Assembly (NCBI RefSeq): GCF_000006445.2
Contig: NC_006047.2
Location: 1,054,001 to 1,118,000, forward strand
Length of the DNA stretch: 64,000 nt
Direction of reading: 5' to 3'
DNA from: Debaryomyces hansenii CBS767
Lineage: Eukaryota > Ascomycota > Pichiomycetes > Serinales > Debaryomycetaceae
The translations under genes were made by a program, and so were the position numbers. Shown here in pieces: positions 18,347 to 28,320 of the stretch (its first letter is position 1; the number at the start of each line of letters is the position of its first letter). The notes under the pieces are model-generated. The model was not told the DNA's origin and made no database searches. It worked only from the letters and a program-made list of their open reading frames with translations.

Positions 18347-20002
18347 TTATAATTTTTCAGCGGCAGTTGGTCTGCCGATAGTAGTAACGTCGTCGTAAAG
18401 CAAAGTAGTAACGAAATCAGAGTATTTTTCGGCAAGACATTCTGGCTTGAAATAAACCAATGCTTGACTGAACTTGTTACCTGATTTAGCGTTCTTGGAT
18501 AATTTATCGGATTCTTCTTTTAATAATTTACCAACATATTCCTTGGTAATGGTCTTACCTTCGTCGGTCTTAGAGCCGTGAGTAACCCATTGCCAGATTT
18601 GAGTTCTGGAGACTTCAGCAGTGGCAGCATCTTCCATCAAGTAGTTAATTGGAACACAACCGATGTTTCTTAACCAAGCTTCGATGTAAGATAAACCAAT
18701 GATAATGTTAGTTCTGATACCTTGTTCAGTGATCTTGGCATCTGGAACGTATGGACTTAATAAGTCTCTGGCGGTAACAGGAGTGTATGGGACCTTTGGT
18801 GGTACATTGATTTGGTTAGGACCCTTCATGTGTTCGTTGAAAACCTTCAAAACAACAGGAACCAAAGCTGGATGTGCAACCCAACAGGAGTCACAACCGG
18901 CATTAACTTCTCTCAACTTATCCTTAGCAACGTTTTCTAAGGCAGCTTGGTTTCTTGCCTTATCTTCCTTGATTGGAATTTGAGCAGCCATACCACCTAA
19001 AGCATGGACTTGTCTCTTGTGACAAGTGTTAACTAATAACTTGACGTAAGAAGACATGAATGGAGCAGACATAGTGACCTGTGATCTTTCCGGTAAGATA
19101 AATTCTGGGTGATTTCTCAATGACTTAATGTATGAGAAAATGTAATCCCATCTACCACAGTTCAAACCACCAATGTGTTGTCTCAATTGGTAAATGATTT
19201 CGTCCATTTGGAAAGCGGCTGGCAATGTTTCAATCAAAACGGAACCTCTGATAGTACCTCTGGTCATACCAATATAGTCTTGAGCGTGGTTGAAGATATC
19301 GTTCCATAACTTGGCTTCCAAGTGGTGCTCCATCTTTGGCAAGTAAAAGTATGGACCAAATCCTTGAGCAACAGATTCCTTGGCGTTGTTGTAGAAGTAG
19401 ATGGCAAAATCAAAAATACCACCGGAAACTGGTTCACCATCAACGCGAACGTGCTTTTCATCCAAGTGCCATCCTCTTGGTCTGACAATCAAGGTTGGAA
19501 GGTGCCTCTTTGGGTCGGTGTTCAATGCGTACTTCTTACCGTTTTGTTCAAAAGAAATGTTCTTTCTGACACCGTCATAAAGATTAACTTGTCCATCGAT
19601 CAAATTGTCCCATGCTGGAGTCAAAGAGTCTTCAAAATCAGCCATGTATGTGGCAACACCAGAGTTCAACGCGTTGATAACCATCTTTCTGTCCACTGGT
19701 CCTGTGATCTCGACTCTTCTGTCCTCTAAGCCTCTGGCTAATGGTGGACCGGTCCAGGTAGGATCATTTCTAATCTGCTCAGTTTCTGGCAAAAAGTCTG
19801 GTAACTCTCCCCTGTCTCTCTTGGCCTGTTGTTCCTTTCTGTTAGCCAATAATTGCTTTCTGGTTGGTTGGAATGCACGGTGTAATGTAGCAACTAATGC
19901 AAGAGCTTCAGCATTTAAAATGTGCTTGGCTCTGTCTGGAATTGATGCCAAAATTTCAACTCCTTTTAACTTATCAGCGGTCTTTGGAAATGGAGACGAC
20001 AT
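18347..20002 (-). CDS. MLS1: Malate synthase (glyoxylate cycle)
   Basis: The product is a 551-aa malate synthase A, condensing glyoxylate with acetyl-CoA to malate. The family signature [15 protein letters not shown] is intact, as are the conserved [18 protein letters not shown] and the C-terminal region with [11 protein letters not shown] and WQW. Length matches S. cerevisiae Mls1 (554 aa). The C-terminal tripeptide is EKL, a weak variant of the peroxisomal PTS1 (SKL). Codon bias is high, suggesting strong expression. The upstream region is long (917 bases) and has a CSRE-like element about 370 bases from the ATG, as expected for a gene needed on acetate, ethanol or fatty acids. Confidence 0.97.
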   Translation of the reverse strand: MSSPFPKTADKLKGVEILASIPDRAKHILNAEALALVATLHRAFQPTRKQLLANRKEQQAKRDRGELPDFLPETEQIRNDPTWTGPPLARGLEDRRVEITGPVDRKMVINALNSGVATYMADFEDSLTPAWDNLIDGQVNLYDGVRKNISFEQNGKKYALNTDPKRHLPTLIVRPRGWHLDEKHVRVDGEPVSGGIFDFAIYFYNNAKESVAQGFGPYFYLPKMEHHLEAKLWNDIFNHAQDYIGMTRGTIRGSVLIETLPAAFQMDEIIYQLRQHIGGLNCGRWDYIFSYIKSLRNHPEFILPERSQVTMSAPFMSSYVKLLVNTCHKRQVHALGGMAAQIPIKEDKARNQAALENVAKDKLREVNAGCDSCWVAHPALVPVVLKVFNEHMKGPNQINVPPKVPYTPVTARDLLSPYVPDAKITEQGIRTNIIIGLSYIEAWLRNIGCVPINYLMEDAATAEVSRTQIWQWVTHGSKTDEGKTITKEYVGKLLKEESDKLSKNAKSGNKFSQALVYFKPECLAEKYSDFVTTLLYDDVTTIGRPTAAEKL

Positions 20003-20373
20003 GGTAACTGCTTATCGGTATACTAATTATCTGTGTCTTATAAAAATGTAATGTAAAGTATTATAATATCTATGAAATGTATTATAATAACTTTTAATAG
20101 TATAAGATTTTAATAATTACCTGAGAAAAGGGTATTTTCAAAAGTGGGCGATCCACATGCAATTTATACTCCCAACATTCAATTAGCCGCTACTAAAGAG
20201 TACCCCAGATATTGAAATTCATCAGCAATCAATTCGTTCCAGCGGAAGTTTTCGCGAAATTACCAGAGTCGTTTTGAGTCAACCATGACTCCGACTGAGA
20301 TAACCGCGCAGAAGCCCGCGTTTGCCATACTAGAAGGGTGATTGATAAGTAGGCGAGACAAAGTCCGGGCATT

Positions 20374-20385
20374 CGGGTCAATGGA
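20374..20385. promoter_or_regulatory. CSRE-like element upstream of MLS1
   Basis: The reverse complement reads TCCATTGACCCG, a full match to the classic carbon-source response element YCCRTTNRNCCG. Cat8/Sip4-type zinc-cluster factors bind such elements in gluconeogenic genes, including MLS1 of S. cerevisiae. It lies about 372 bases upstream of the ATG. Confidence 0.6.
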
Positions 20386-20611
20386 AGCAGCCAGATTGTG
20401 AGCGATTGCCGAGGGTATAGGTAAAGTATCCGCTGCGAGGGATGAGAGTTGGTAAATTGGATGGCAATTGGCAGAAATTGAAGTGTTGATTCAAGGTGGG
20501 AGACAGATGAAGACAAGTAAGGGAAGAGAAGAGGGATGAACAGAGAGACTATCGGGAAGACGAATAAGATAGAGCTGATAAATCAGCGTAGATAAGGTCA
20601 CAAGAGTAGTC

Positions 20612-20628
20612 GGAGCCGGCTCGGCTCC
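20612..20628. repeat. GC-rich inverted repeat
   Basis: GGAGCCG and CGGCTCC flank a three-base GCT loop. It is the most GC-rich short palindrome in the MLS1 upstream region. It could be a paired CGG-type zinc-cluster site or a hairpin; its role is unknown. Confidence 0.5.
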
Positions 20629-20919
20629 TCGATTCTTGTACTCCTATAATGGTCGGCCTTTAGCATATGCCTGGAGTTAGAAATGCTTTACGTATGTATT
20701 ACGTAGTTATTTAGGTAAGTGAAATGATCAATAAAGAAATGGGGTTGATACGAGCGTTGCGTTAATAGATTTGCAAGACTCGCATAATAAGTAGTTAGAG
20801 TTAAAGACATATATTAGATTTTGCAACATATATAATTGTACGCTATACAGCTAGAGCTTACCAGCTGTATAACTGTGTCTAGGGCTCAAGATGACTAAAT
20901 GACCGAAAAAACGACTCAT

Positions 20920-22440
20920 CTATTTAGCCCACTTGTTACCGTTCGCTAATGGACCAGATAATCCCTTTTGGGCTGGAATGTAGTTGACTCTATGGTATGA
21001 GTTCAAGTTCTTTCTCAACACAATCTGATAGCAGGTGGCAGAACCTTGTCTGGAGACAATGGTGGAGGTGGCTAAGAAGAATTCCCAGATTCTGTACCAT
21101 CTGATACCGTACTTGTTGACAACCTTTTCCTTGTTTCCAATCCAGTTACGGTACCATCTCCACAAGGTACCCGAGTAGTGGACACCGATGTTGTCCAACG
21201 AGACGACTTCGAAACCGACCGATTCCAAAGCAGAGACAACGAAAGTCAATGGAGTCAGCGCATCTGCACCAGGGAAAATGTACTTGTTCATGAATAATCC
21301 CCAGTTCAAATCTTCGTATTGCCAGCCCTTACGTAAACCGGCATATTGCAAGAAGAATAACCCGTCGTCTTCTAAAGATTCATGCACTTGTTCCAAGAAA
21401 GAAGAAAATCTTCTAATACCAACGTGTTCAGCCATTTCAAGACAAGTAATCTTATCGTACTTACCGTTTGGCTTTTGCGACTTAGGAGAGTCACGGTAGT
21501 CAACACAGGCGATTCTAGATTGAGAGTCGTTGACTCCGTATTTCGATAATAATTCAGTACCCCATTTGGTTTGGTTCTTACCTAAGGTGACACCAGTAAC
21601 GTTGGCACCGTACTTGTAAGAAGCAAAGGTGGTCCATGTACCCCATCCACAACCAAGATCTAAGATGTGGTCGCCTTCCTTAACTTGCATCTTATCAGCA
21701 ACAATATGCAACTTGTTGTCTTGCATCTCTTCTAATGTTTCTTCGCGTTCAATATCACTAATAACTCCCGAGGTGTAGATCATTCTAGGGCCCAAGAACC
21801 AGGTGTAGAAGTCGTCACCTCTATCGTAGTGATCTCTGACTTGCTCTTCGTCTTGCGACTTCGAGTGCATAATCACTTCCGGAATCATACCAAGTAAGAA
21901 AAATCTAAACAACGACAAAGTAAAACGGAATGAAGCCCAGTCGTGCTTGTATTCCAATACATCCAAACAGTCTCCCTTAAAGCTAACCTTTCCGTTGAAG
22001 TACAATTCTTGGAAAGTCTCAATTGGAATTTTGGTACCTTTACCACCGTTGGAGTTAATGTATTTAGCCTTCAATTCTTCGGTATGATACTCCAAATAGT
22101 CAGAAATTCGTCTGTTAGGATACTTGACCTTTTCATTGAGTCTTGGTGAATAGCTCGACATAATAGTCCAGTAGGCCATCAAGATTGGCAAACATGAAAT
22201 CAAGGTGAAAAATAACCACGTCTTGAATCCACCACCTAATTTTCTAGTCACAAAGTATGGAATCAACACAACAAGTCCTGCCATGGCATAATTGTTGAAT
22301 TGTTTGGATCCTGGTCCGTCGGCTGGTAATGGAGCATTATGGATCGCTGGCGAGTCGGTGGTCATAATACCACATTCATCCGATGCTGGAGGAATTGGTC
22401 CCTGTTCAGGGGTCTTAATAAAGTCAAATGAATCTAACAT
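20920..22440 (-). CDS. MTS1: Sphingolipid C9-methyltransferase
   Basis: The product is a 506-aa membrane-linked SAM-dependent methyltransferase of the cyclopropane-fatty-acid-synthase fold. Two hydrophobic segments lie near residues 50-90. The SAM motif ILDLGCGWGTW is intact, followed by GVTLGKNQ and the conserved EMAEHVGIRRF. It matches the fungal C9-methyltransferase that adds the branch methyl to the sphingoid base of glucosylceramide (Candida Mts1). S. cerevisiae lacks this gene. The frame is open to TTG at 22461, but the first ATG is at 22440. It is divergent from SIR2 across a long spacer. Codon use is strongly biased. Confidence 0.94.
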   Translation of the reverse strand: MLDSFDFIKTPEQGPIPPASDECGIMTTDSPAIHNAPLPADGPGSKQFNNYAMAGLVVLIPYFVTRKLGGGFKTWLFFTLISCLPILMAYWTIMSSYSPRLNEKVKYPNRRISDYLEYHTEELKAKYINSNGGKGTKIPIETFQELYFNGKVSFKGDCLDVLEYKHDWASFRFTLSLFRFFLLGMIPEVIMHSKSQDEEQVRDHYDRGDDFYTWFLGPRMIYTSGVISDIEREETLEEMQDNKLHIVADKMQVKEGDHILDLGCGWGTWTTFASYKYGANVTGVTLGKNQTKWGTELLSKYGVNDSQSRIACVDYRDSPKSQKPNGKYDKITCLEMAEHVGIRRFSSFLEQVHESLEDDGLFFLQYAGLRKGWQYEDLNWGLFMNKYIFPGADALTPLTFVVSALESVGFEVVSLDNIGVHYSGTLWRWYRNWIGNKEKVVNKYGIRWYRIWEFFLATSTIVSRQGSATCYQIVLRKNLNSYHRVNYIPAQKGLSGPLANGNKWAK

Positions 22441-23705
22441 TTTATTTAACAACCGATTCAATTGAATTCCTGGATTTTATACACTTTTAGGAAGAGAACG
22501 TAATTTTTTTCAGTGAAATTTCGCCTGATTTTGCTTTATAGTGTCGAATTCTTCATTATACGTGGCACGATCATTTGTCGCAATCGCGTACTAACAGATT
22601 TTCTTCATGCATCGTTTAGATAATAATCAAGGCTGAGGCCGTCTGTCGATATTCGAGACTACTTATATTCATATGTGATCGGTGTCTTCCATATTTAATG
22701 GGAATAACAGGCTTTACCAGGTTGATCTGGGTCAACTATAGTCGATTGTGATAATCTCGTACACCACGCGACGTATACGAACGTGTGGAGAATGAGGTCC
22801 TCTTGGACAGAGCGCCGTGTGATGCGTGTCATCTCAAATTTCAAAAGCTGATAGCACCATTTGGGGATTACTCTAATGTCTGGCATCACAGCATTACACT
22901 AGTACATTTTGGGGCCATTCGTACCCACTATCATTATTTTTGCAACTATTTTAGTTGTTGATTATGTAAGCGGTCCCTTACAAGAAGCCCCAGGCACGTA
23001 CAGGCCAGTGGTTGGCATGTAGAAGAACAAGGTGTATATTCAGTTATGGCACTTCAAAATGTGTGTAGGAGTATGAAGTACTCGTGTTCGAGAAAGATTC
23101 CTTAGAAATTAATGGAATTGCCAAATTTATTGTTCATTTTGCAATAAGCTGCGAAAAATACAAAAATCACTGAAAATGCCTTACAAGAAAACACTTTGTA
23201 GTACACAATACTATAGACATAGAAGTAATAGAATCAGAGAATTAAGAATCTCAACCTGAATAAAAAACAGAAGTACTTTTTGGTAGACTGCAAAAACCAT
23301 AGAGAATTTCACGAAACACCCAGGTCAGTTTCTTCCAAACTAGACCCATAGGAAAGTTTACATGACATTAACGTCGTATAGTTGCACCGCCATACATGGA
23401 TACCGGTATTTTTCACCCATATCCCGCCTGCTGCTTCAACTATTGCTGGGTTTCGATTTCGTGTCACGTGACAGGATAAATTCATCTCTGCTCCAGCGCG
23501 TTGAGTGGCCGATGCGACGATGATGTGGGACAACATCTGTTTCATATCATTGGAAATAGATAAAGTATCGTTGTATATATATTCGTCTTGAGGTCCAGTA
23601 TACACCTAAATTCAAGGTATATTGTGGTTACTGTTTTCTTTTTTGTTCTCGATAAATTCCACAAGAAGATACTATAATTTCGAACAAAGATAGTCGCTAT
23701 TTCAT
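22441..23705. other. Long divergent promoter, MTS1 / SIR2
   Basis: No gene is recognised in these 1265 bases. Visible elements are TGTCGC at 22576-22581 (in ATTTGTCGCAATCGCG) and the 12-bp palindrome TGTCACGTGACA at 23462-23473. Short ORFs here lack any recognisable domain, and no tRNA was found. The stretch from about 22700 to 22830 is less AT-rich than typical spacers here. Confidence 0.5.
23462..23473. promoter_or_regulatory. 12-bp palindromic E-box upstream of SIR2
   Basis: TGTCACGTGACA is a perfect palindrome containing the Cbf1 consensus RTCACGTG on both strands. It lies about 235 bases upstream of the SIR2 ATG. Confidence 0.55.
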
Positions 23706-25427
23706 ATGTCCACCATTCCGAATAATAGAGATGATATTGTATTAATCGACTCGGAACCCGAACTTGAGAATGAACCACCAAGAAGCTCAGAAGAAGACGC
23801 CCCACCTAGGAAAAAATTCAAGAATTCTGAAAATAATGAAGCTCGCGGTCCGTTGGTTAAACCTTTTATGAATAGTACGTCAGGCAGCGACAATAAAGTG
23901 AGTGGTGCCGATAGTCTGAGCGATGACAAAAGCGCAGAGAGCAGTTATAATCTGGGCAGCAGTAATGATTCGGACAGTGAAAGTAATCTGAGTAGTCTGA
24001 GTGATGGACATTCTGGAAGCGATTATATCCACTCACTTTCGGCCGACTCGAGGCTATCTTCGAAAAAACCAGATACTGAAATGGATGGATCACGAGTAAT
24101 ATCGAGTGATCTGGAGGATACTTCTGCAGGGACTAGTTCGAGTGATTTGAATCCTATCCCTACTCACGTTCCTCCGGCCGGAGAGAATGAAGAAATAGAA
24201 GCTACCAGAGAAGTAATTTCTGATACAAGAAAGTACCTTAAAAAACACGGAACTATGGAATTTCTTGATAAATATTTACCTACTACGGCATCTAGTCTGG
24301 ACTTGTTACAGTTGATAAAGAAATTAGGGTTTTTCCCGAAGGACATCCCTCCGTTCAATGATGGAGACAGACTAATTGGACTTATTAAGCTATTGCATAC
24401 GGCCATGAAGAAAGTGAATTCTATGAGATCCAAATTAGATGACTTCTATTGCGTAGAACATGTGGTTGACCAAATAAAAAAGGCCAAAAAGATATTAGTG
24501 GTTACTGGGGCCGGTATTTCCACCAGTTTAGGTATTCCTGATTTTAGATCTTCGAAGGGGTTTTACTCTCAACTACAGTATTTAGGGTTATCGGATCCTC
24601 AAGAAGTTTTCGATTTAGATTTTTTTCACAGCGACCCGAATATCTTTTACCTGATTGCGTATATGATTTTACCACCGGAAAAGTCTTACACACCGTTGCA
24701 CGCATTCATCAAGCTTTTGCAAAATAAAGGAAAATTACTCCGAAATTATACTCAAAACATCGATAATTTAGAAAGCAATGTGGGTATCAAGCCAGAAAAG
24801 TTGATTCAATGCCATGGGTCATTTGCTACAGCATCTTGTGTAACTTGTAAGTATCAGGTAAAAGGTGAGAAGATCTATCCAAAAATCAGGGAAAAGGAAG
24901 TACCGTATTGTCCAAAATGTAAGAACGCCAGAAAAATATTGCTCAACAAAGAGGACGCATATGTCCCTGAAAGTTACGGAGTCATGAAGCCTGATATTAC
25001 ATTTTTTGGCGAACCATTACCGACGAGATTTCATAACATGATAAGACAAGATTTAATGGAATGTGATTTATTAATTAGCATAGGAACCTCTTTGAAGGTC
25101 TCACCAGTGGCTGATATCGTTGAAAGAATTCCCGAACATATTCCACAAGTATTGATTAATAAAGATCCTATTGACCATTGTAATTTTGATGTCAGCATTC
25201 TAGGATATTGTGATGATACTGCTAATTATTTGTGTAAACGTTTGGGCAAGGGTTGGGAACTCGATCACCCAGAAGGTGTAGAGGCTTACAATCAGGAGCA
25301 GTTCAAAATTGTAACACTTAATGAAAATGAAGGGCAATATTCGCTTGTCAATTTTAAACCAGATTTATACGAGACCCTTGAGGAACAACATCAGGCAAAA
25401 ATAAAAGAGAGAGAACAGGGGAAATGA
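23706..25427 (+). CDS. SIR2: NAD-dependent protein deacetylase Sir2/Hst1
   Basis: The product is a 573-aa class I sirtuin. The first 160 residues are acidic, Ser-rich and probably disordered. A helical Sir2 N-terminal region (about 165-245) precedes the catalytic core. Core motifs are GAGIS (268-272), TQNID (349-353), the catalytic H370 in QCHGS, and zinc ligands C378/C381 and C402/C405. The order and KKxHGTMEFLDKYLP region match the Sir2/Hst1 branch rather than Hst2-4. Its likely role is histone H4 deacetylation, in silencing or rDNA and repression complexes. At least six CTG codons fall in Ser/Asp-rich N-terminal positions (71, 83, 95, 98, 136, 198). Confidence 0.93.
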   Translation: MSTIPNNRDDIVLIDSEPELENEPPRSSEEDAPPRKKFKNSENNEARGPLVKPFMNSTSGSDNKVSGADSLSDDKSAESSYNLGSSNDSDSESNLSSLSDGHSGSDYIHSLSADSRLSSKKPDTEMDGSRVISSDLEDTSAGTSSSDLNPIPTHVPPAGENEEIEATREVISDTRKYLKKHGTMEFLDKYLPTTASSLDLLQLIKKLGFFPKDIPPFNDGDRLIGLIKLLHTAMKKVNSMRSKLDDFYCVEHVVDQIKKAKKILVVTGAGISTSLGIPDFRSSKGFYSQLQYLGLSDPQEVFDLDFFHSDPNIFYLIAYMILPPEKSYTPLHAFIKLLQNKGKLLRNYTQNIDNLESNVGIKPEKLIQCHGSFATASCVTCKYQVKGEKIYPKIREKEVPYCPKCKNARKILLNKEDAYVPESYGVMKPDITFFGEPLPTRFHNMIRQDLMECDLLISIGTSLKVSPVADIVERIPEHIPQVLINKDPIDHCNFDVSILGYCDDTANYLCKRLGKGWELDHPEGVEAYNQEQFKIVTLNENEGQYSLVNFKPDLYETLEEQHQAKIKEREQGK

Positions 25428-25596
25428 AAGAGGGAAGTCAGTAGAACTGGTTTCTATGGGGTCGGTATTGTATAGTATTAAAATAAATTATTTTAAAAAG
25501 CGTGCACATAAGTCTCTTCATGTAAAAAAAAAATAGCTTCTGGAGATAAATTTTAGTCTTCAATAGATATGCTAGATTTGAATATCCGGACTAATT

Positions 25597-27237
25597 ATGT
25601 TTAGATTGAGCTATATATGTCGGGGAGTAAGGTCAATACAACCAAGAATATTTTGTCACGGTAATTCGTATATAATACTGTCTGTGAGGTTGTATAATTC
25701 TGTTGATAAAGCGAATCAACAATTTCAGAATGCACAGGAGAACTCCCAACAAGAGAGAGATCCTTTAAATCTTGATGAATTATTTCCAGATAGTCATGGG
25801 GAATCATATGAAACAGGTAATATAGAGAGAAATAAAAAGAAGGATAATTTGGCCGACGAACAACTGGGGTTATCTGCATCTCAAAATCAGCCATTGGAAG
25901 AAAATCAAGAATCCAAATCTTTTGAAAGAGGCAGCCTCTTATCTGACATAGATACCTATGTTGAAGACAGTAATGATAGTCATAGTAAAGCGATAGATAT
26001 TTCTACAGAAGGGGAATCAGAATTTGATATTTTGAACGATTTTCTTAATGACCACGACAAAAAACAAAATGATATAGTAGATACTAAGAAGAACAAGGAT
26101 GATTTCAGTGATCTTTTAACATCTCTTAATTTAGATGATGGTAATACCAACAGCGATGAAGGATCATTTGATTTTGATAAGCTAAGCGAAATGACACGAG
26201 ATCATCTTTCGAGCAGAAGAAACAAAAATCAAGCAGAAGAATTCAATCCTATTGACGTCGATAAGAACGATGAAAATATATTTGATTTGAGCTTCTTGGA
26301 TATGGATAAAACGAGTGATAATGAAAAGAAAGTTATTGAAGAAGAAAAGCAACTTTTTCAAAACATTTTTAATTCCTATGTAAAGCCAACAGATAAAGAT
26401 GAACAGTCCGAGTTATTACAGAATTTAAGAGATTCGGTAAATATTTCCAAGAATCAAATTGACGATATATTGAGTTCCACTACTAGTACGCGATACAAGT
26501 TGACTAATGTTTCTGGAAGGTTGAAAGATGAACTATTTACTAAAACTAAAGATGCATTGGAACCAACAATCAAATATATACGTACTTCTCCAGACTTAGG
26601 TTCCTCAAATTTACTAACTCAATACTTGAGGACAGTATTTACTAGTTGGTTTGAAATAATTAAAAAGGCACAAAGTGACAAACTTGTTTTTGAAGACGTA
26701 TATCTAAACAAATTATTAAAAAAATCAACAAAATTCAGTGAAAAGCATGATAAATTCGTTAACTCTGTTTACATCCAGTCAATGGAACATCCTTCCAACC
26801 CTATTTTGAATTTTTTCACATTACCAATTATTTTCAACTCAATTCTTAATACGATAGCCATGAAACACCACGATGGCCAGCTTGCACTTTCTTTGTTCAA
26901 TTTTTTGAAAAAGGATATTAATTTATATACGGTATGCTGTAATCAACAAACATACAACGAAATATTGAGAATCCAGTGGTTGTTCTACGGTAAATCAAAT
27001 TTGTATGGCATTGAAATTATCTTTATTGAAATGTTAAACAACGGGTTTTCTGGTGATTTAATGACATTTAACATTCTTAAACAAATAATCATAGACTATC
27101 ATAGTTTAAAAATGGGACAAGCTTCCTTGAATGAAGCTAATCTTCCAATTTGGTCCAAAGAAGATGATAAACGAGTAGAAAACTTAGAAAGGAAGTTAAA
27201 TACCTTGGCCAATGTCTTGAGAAGATCCGATAAATAA
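25597..27237 (+). CDS. MTF2: Mitochondrial RNA-metabolism protein, Mtf2/Nam1-like
   Basis: The product is a 546-aa protein. The N terminus (MFRLSYICRGVRSIQPRIF) is basic and hydroxylated with no acidic residue, typical of a mitochondrial presequence. Residues 40-250 are acidic and low in complexity. The C-terminal 300 residues are helical, and the segment ILRIQWLFYGKSNLYGIEIIFIEMLNNGF with the following DLMTFNIL resembles the Mtf2/Nam1 family and PPR-like helix pairs. Mtf2/Nam1 couples mitochondrial transcription with mRNA stability and translation. The assignment rests on general resemblance only. RTG1 follows on the same strand. Confidence 0.6.
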   Translation: MFRLSYICRGVRSIQPRIFCHGNSYIILSVRLYNSVDKANQQFQNAQENSQQERDPLNLDELFPDSHGESYETGNIERNKKKDNLADEQLGLSASQNQPLEENQESKSFERGSLLSDIDTYVEDSNDSHSKAIDISTEGESEFDILNDFLNDHDKKQNDIVDTKKNKDDFSDLLTSLNLDDGNTNSDEGSFDFDKLSEMTRDHLSSRRNKNQAEEFNPIDVDKNDENIFDLSFLDMDKTSDNEKKVIEEEKQLFQNIFNSYVKPTDKDEQSELLQNLRDSVNISKNQIDDILSSTTSTRYKLTNVSGRLKDELFTKTKDALEPTIKYIRTSPDLGSSNLLTQYLRTVFTSWFEIIKKAQSDKLVFEDVYLNKLLKKSTKFSEKHDKFVNSVYIQSMEHPSNPILNFFTLPIIFNSILNTIAMKHHDGQLALSLFNFLKKDINLYTVCCNQQTYNEILRIQWLFYGKSNLYGIEIIFIEMLNNGFSGDLMTFNILKQIIIDYHSLKMGQASLNEANLPIWSKEDDKRVENLERKLNTLANVLRRSDK

Positions 27238-27430
27238 CTTCTTGCTTAGTGTAAATATTTCTTGTATATATAGATCTGCAATGACAATTTGGTTCCAATT
27301 TCCTTTTACGAAATAATGCGAGCGTAATCAGACTATTAATTATTTATGTTAAACCAAGGATAAACAAGACATTTTTTTCTTATATATATACTTTTAAATA
27401 ATAGACATACTGACAGGTAGTTATTATAAT

Positions 27431-28276
27431 ATGCAAATGTCAGATTTTAAAGGGTTTAAAGATTCATTTTTGAAGTCTAATTCACAGTCAGGTACTAATT
27501 CCGCTGTGTCTGGGTCAGGCTCGGAATCTATTTCTCCTCCACAAGATTCAAAAGACAAAGGATTGAACATTCCAAGTATACACATCAAGACTGAATCCGC
27601 AGATAAATTGGCATCAAAATCATTAGATATCAAGAAGCAGTTGTCACAATCGTTCCAGGGAAATAGTTCGACTCAACAGCATGGAGGAATTTCGAAACCT
27701 CAATCCAGAAAGAACTCAATAATTGCAATTAAATCTAATAATGCAAGTGAAGATGAAGATGATGACGACAAAGATGATCCACAGGTGAATGAAAGGAAGA
27801 GGAGAGATAATATTAACGAAAAAATACAGGAATTATTGACACTAATTCCGGCGGAATTTTTTCAAGAGAACCCCCCAGCAACTAATCAACCACAACAACA
27901 ACAGACACAACAATCAGAAAATGACGCGGCAATTGCTGCAGCTGTTAAGAATTCTGGTACTAAAGACGGTAAGCCAAATAAAGGTCAAATATTAACAAAA
28001 TCCGTGGAATACTTGCAATATTTACAGAATTTAATTGATGAAAATAATAGAAAAGAAGTTGAATTAGTTATGAAGTTGAAGAATTTGGAGTTTCAGGAAC
28101 AGAATAGACAGCAAAATGTACCTATTAATGTTGGCCATACAAGCGCCGAAAGGTCGTTAGGTAAGATTGGAGTTGGCCCATTATCTGATGATTATTTTAA
28201 GCTGGTTTTGGTTAATAGTGCTGGGACAAATAAATCAGGTCAAAGAAAAGGAAGTACATTTTCAGTTAGTCCGTAA
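27431..28276 (+). CDS. RTG1: bHLH transcription factor Rtg1
   Basis: The product is a 281-aa bHLH protein. The basic region and helix 1 (about residues 120-140, NERKRRDNINEKIQELLTLI) are followed by a long Gln-rich loop and by helix 2 (about 184-204), introduced by GTKDGKPNKGQILTKSVEYLQ. This GTKDGKPNKGQILT block and the later SAERSLGKIGVGPL block both match S. cerevisiae Rtg1 (177 aa). Rtg1 works with Rtg3 in retrograde signalling from mitochondria to glutamate and anaplerotic genes. The N-terminal extension of about 115 Ser-rich residues is longer than in S. cerevisiae. A second ATG at 27437 is equally plausible. It converges on FAD1 with a 44-base gap. Confidence 0.9.
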   Translation: MQMSDFKGFKDSFLKSNSQSGTNSAVSGSGSESISPPQDSKDKGLNIPSIHIKTESADKLASKSLDIKKQLSQSFQGNSSTQQHGGISKPQSRKNSIIAIKSNNASEDEDDDDKDDPQVNERKRRDNINEKIQELLTLIPAEFFQENPPATNQPQQQQTQQSENDAAIAAAVKNSGTKDGKPNKGQILTKSVEYLQYLQNLIDENNRKEVELVMKLKNLEFQEQNRQQNVPINVGHTSAERSLGKIGVGPLSDDYFKLVLVNSAGTNKSGQRKGSTFSVSP

Positions 28277-28320
28277 ACATTAATGAAAGTTTATTAATAT
28301 ATAGTCAGTTCTAAATTATT

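Larger units (their letters stand above)
20003..20919. other. Long MLS1 upstream region
   Basis: This 917-base stretch without a recognised gene lies between MLS1 and MTS1. The first 230 bases next to MLS1 are AT-rich core promoter. From about 20230 to 20650 GC is raised (one hand-counted 60-base line at 20281 is 55 percent) and the region holds the CSRE-like site and a short GC-rich hairpin at 20612-20628. The remainder contains MTS1 3' sequence. No tRNA-like fold was found. Confidence 0.55.

Noticed and set aside
22695..22889. 64-aa minus-strand ORF between MTS1 and SIR2
   Set aside because: It is short, without similarity, and lies in a long divergent promoter.
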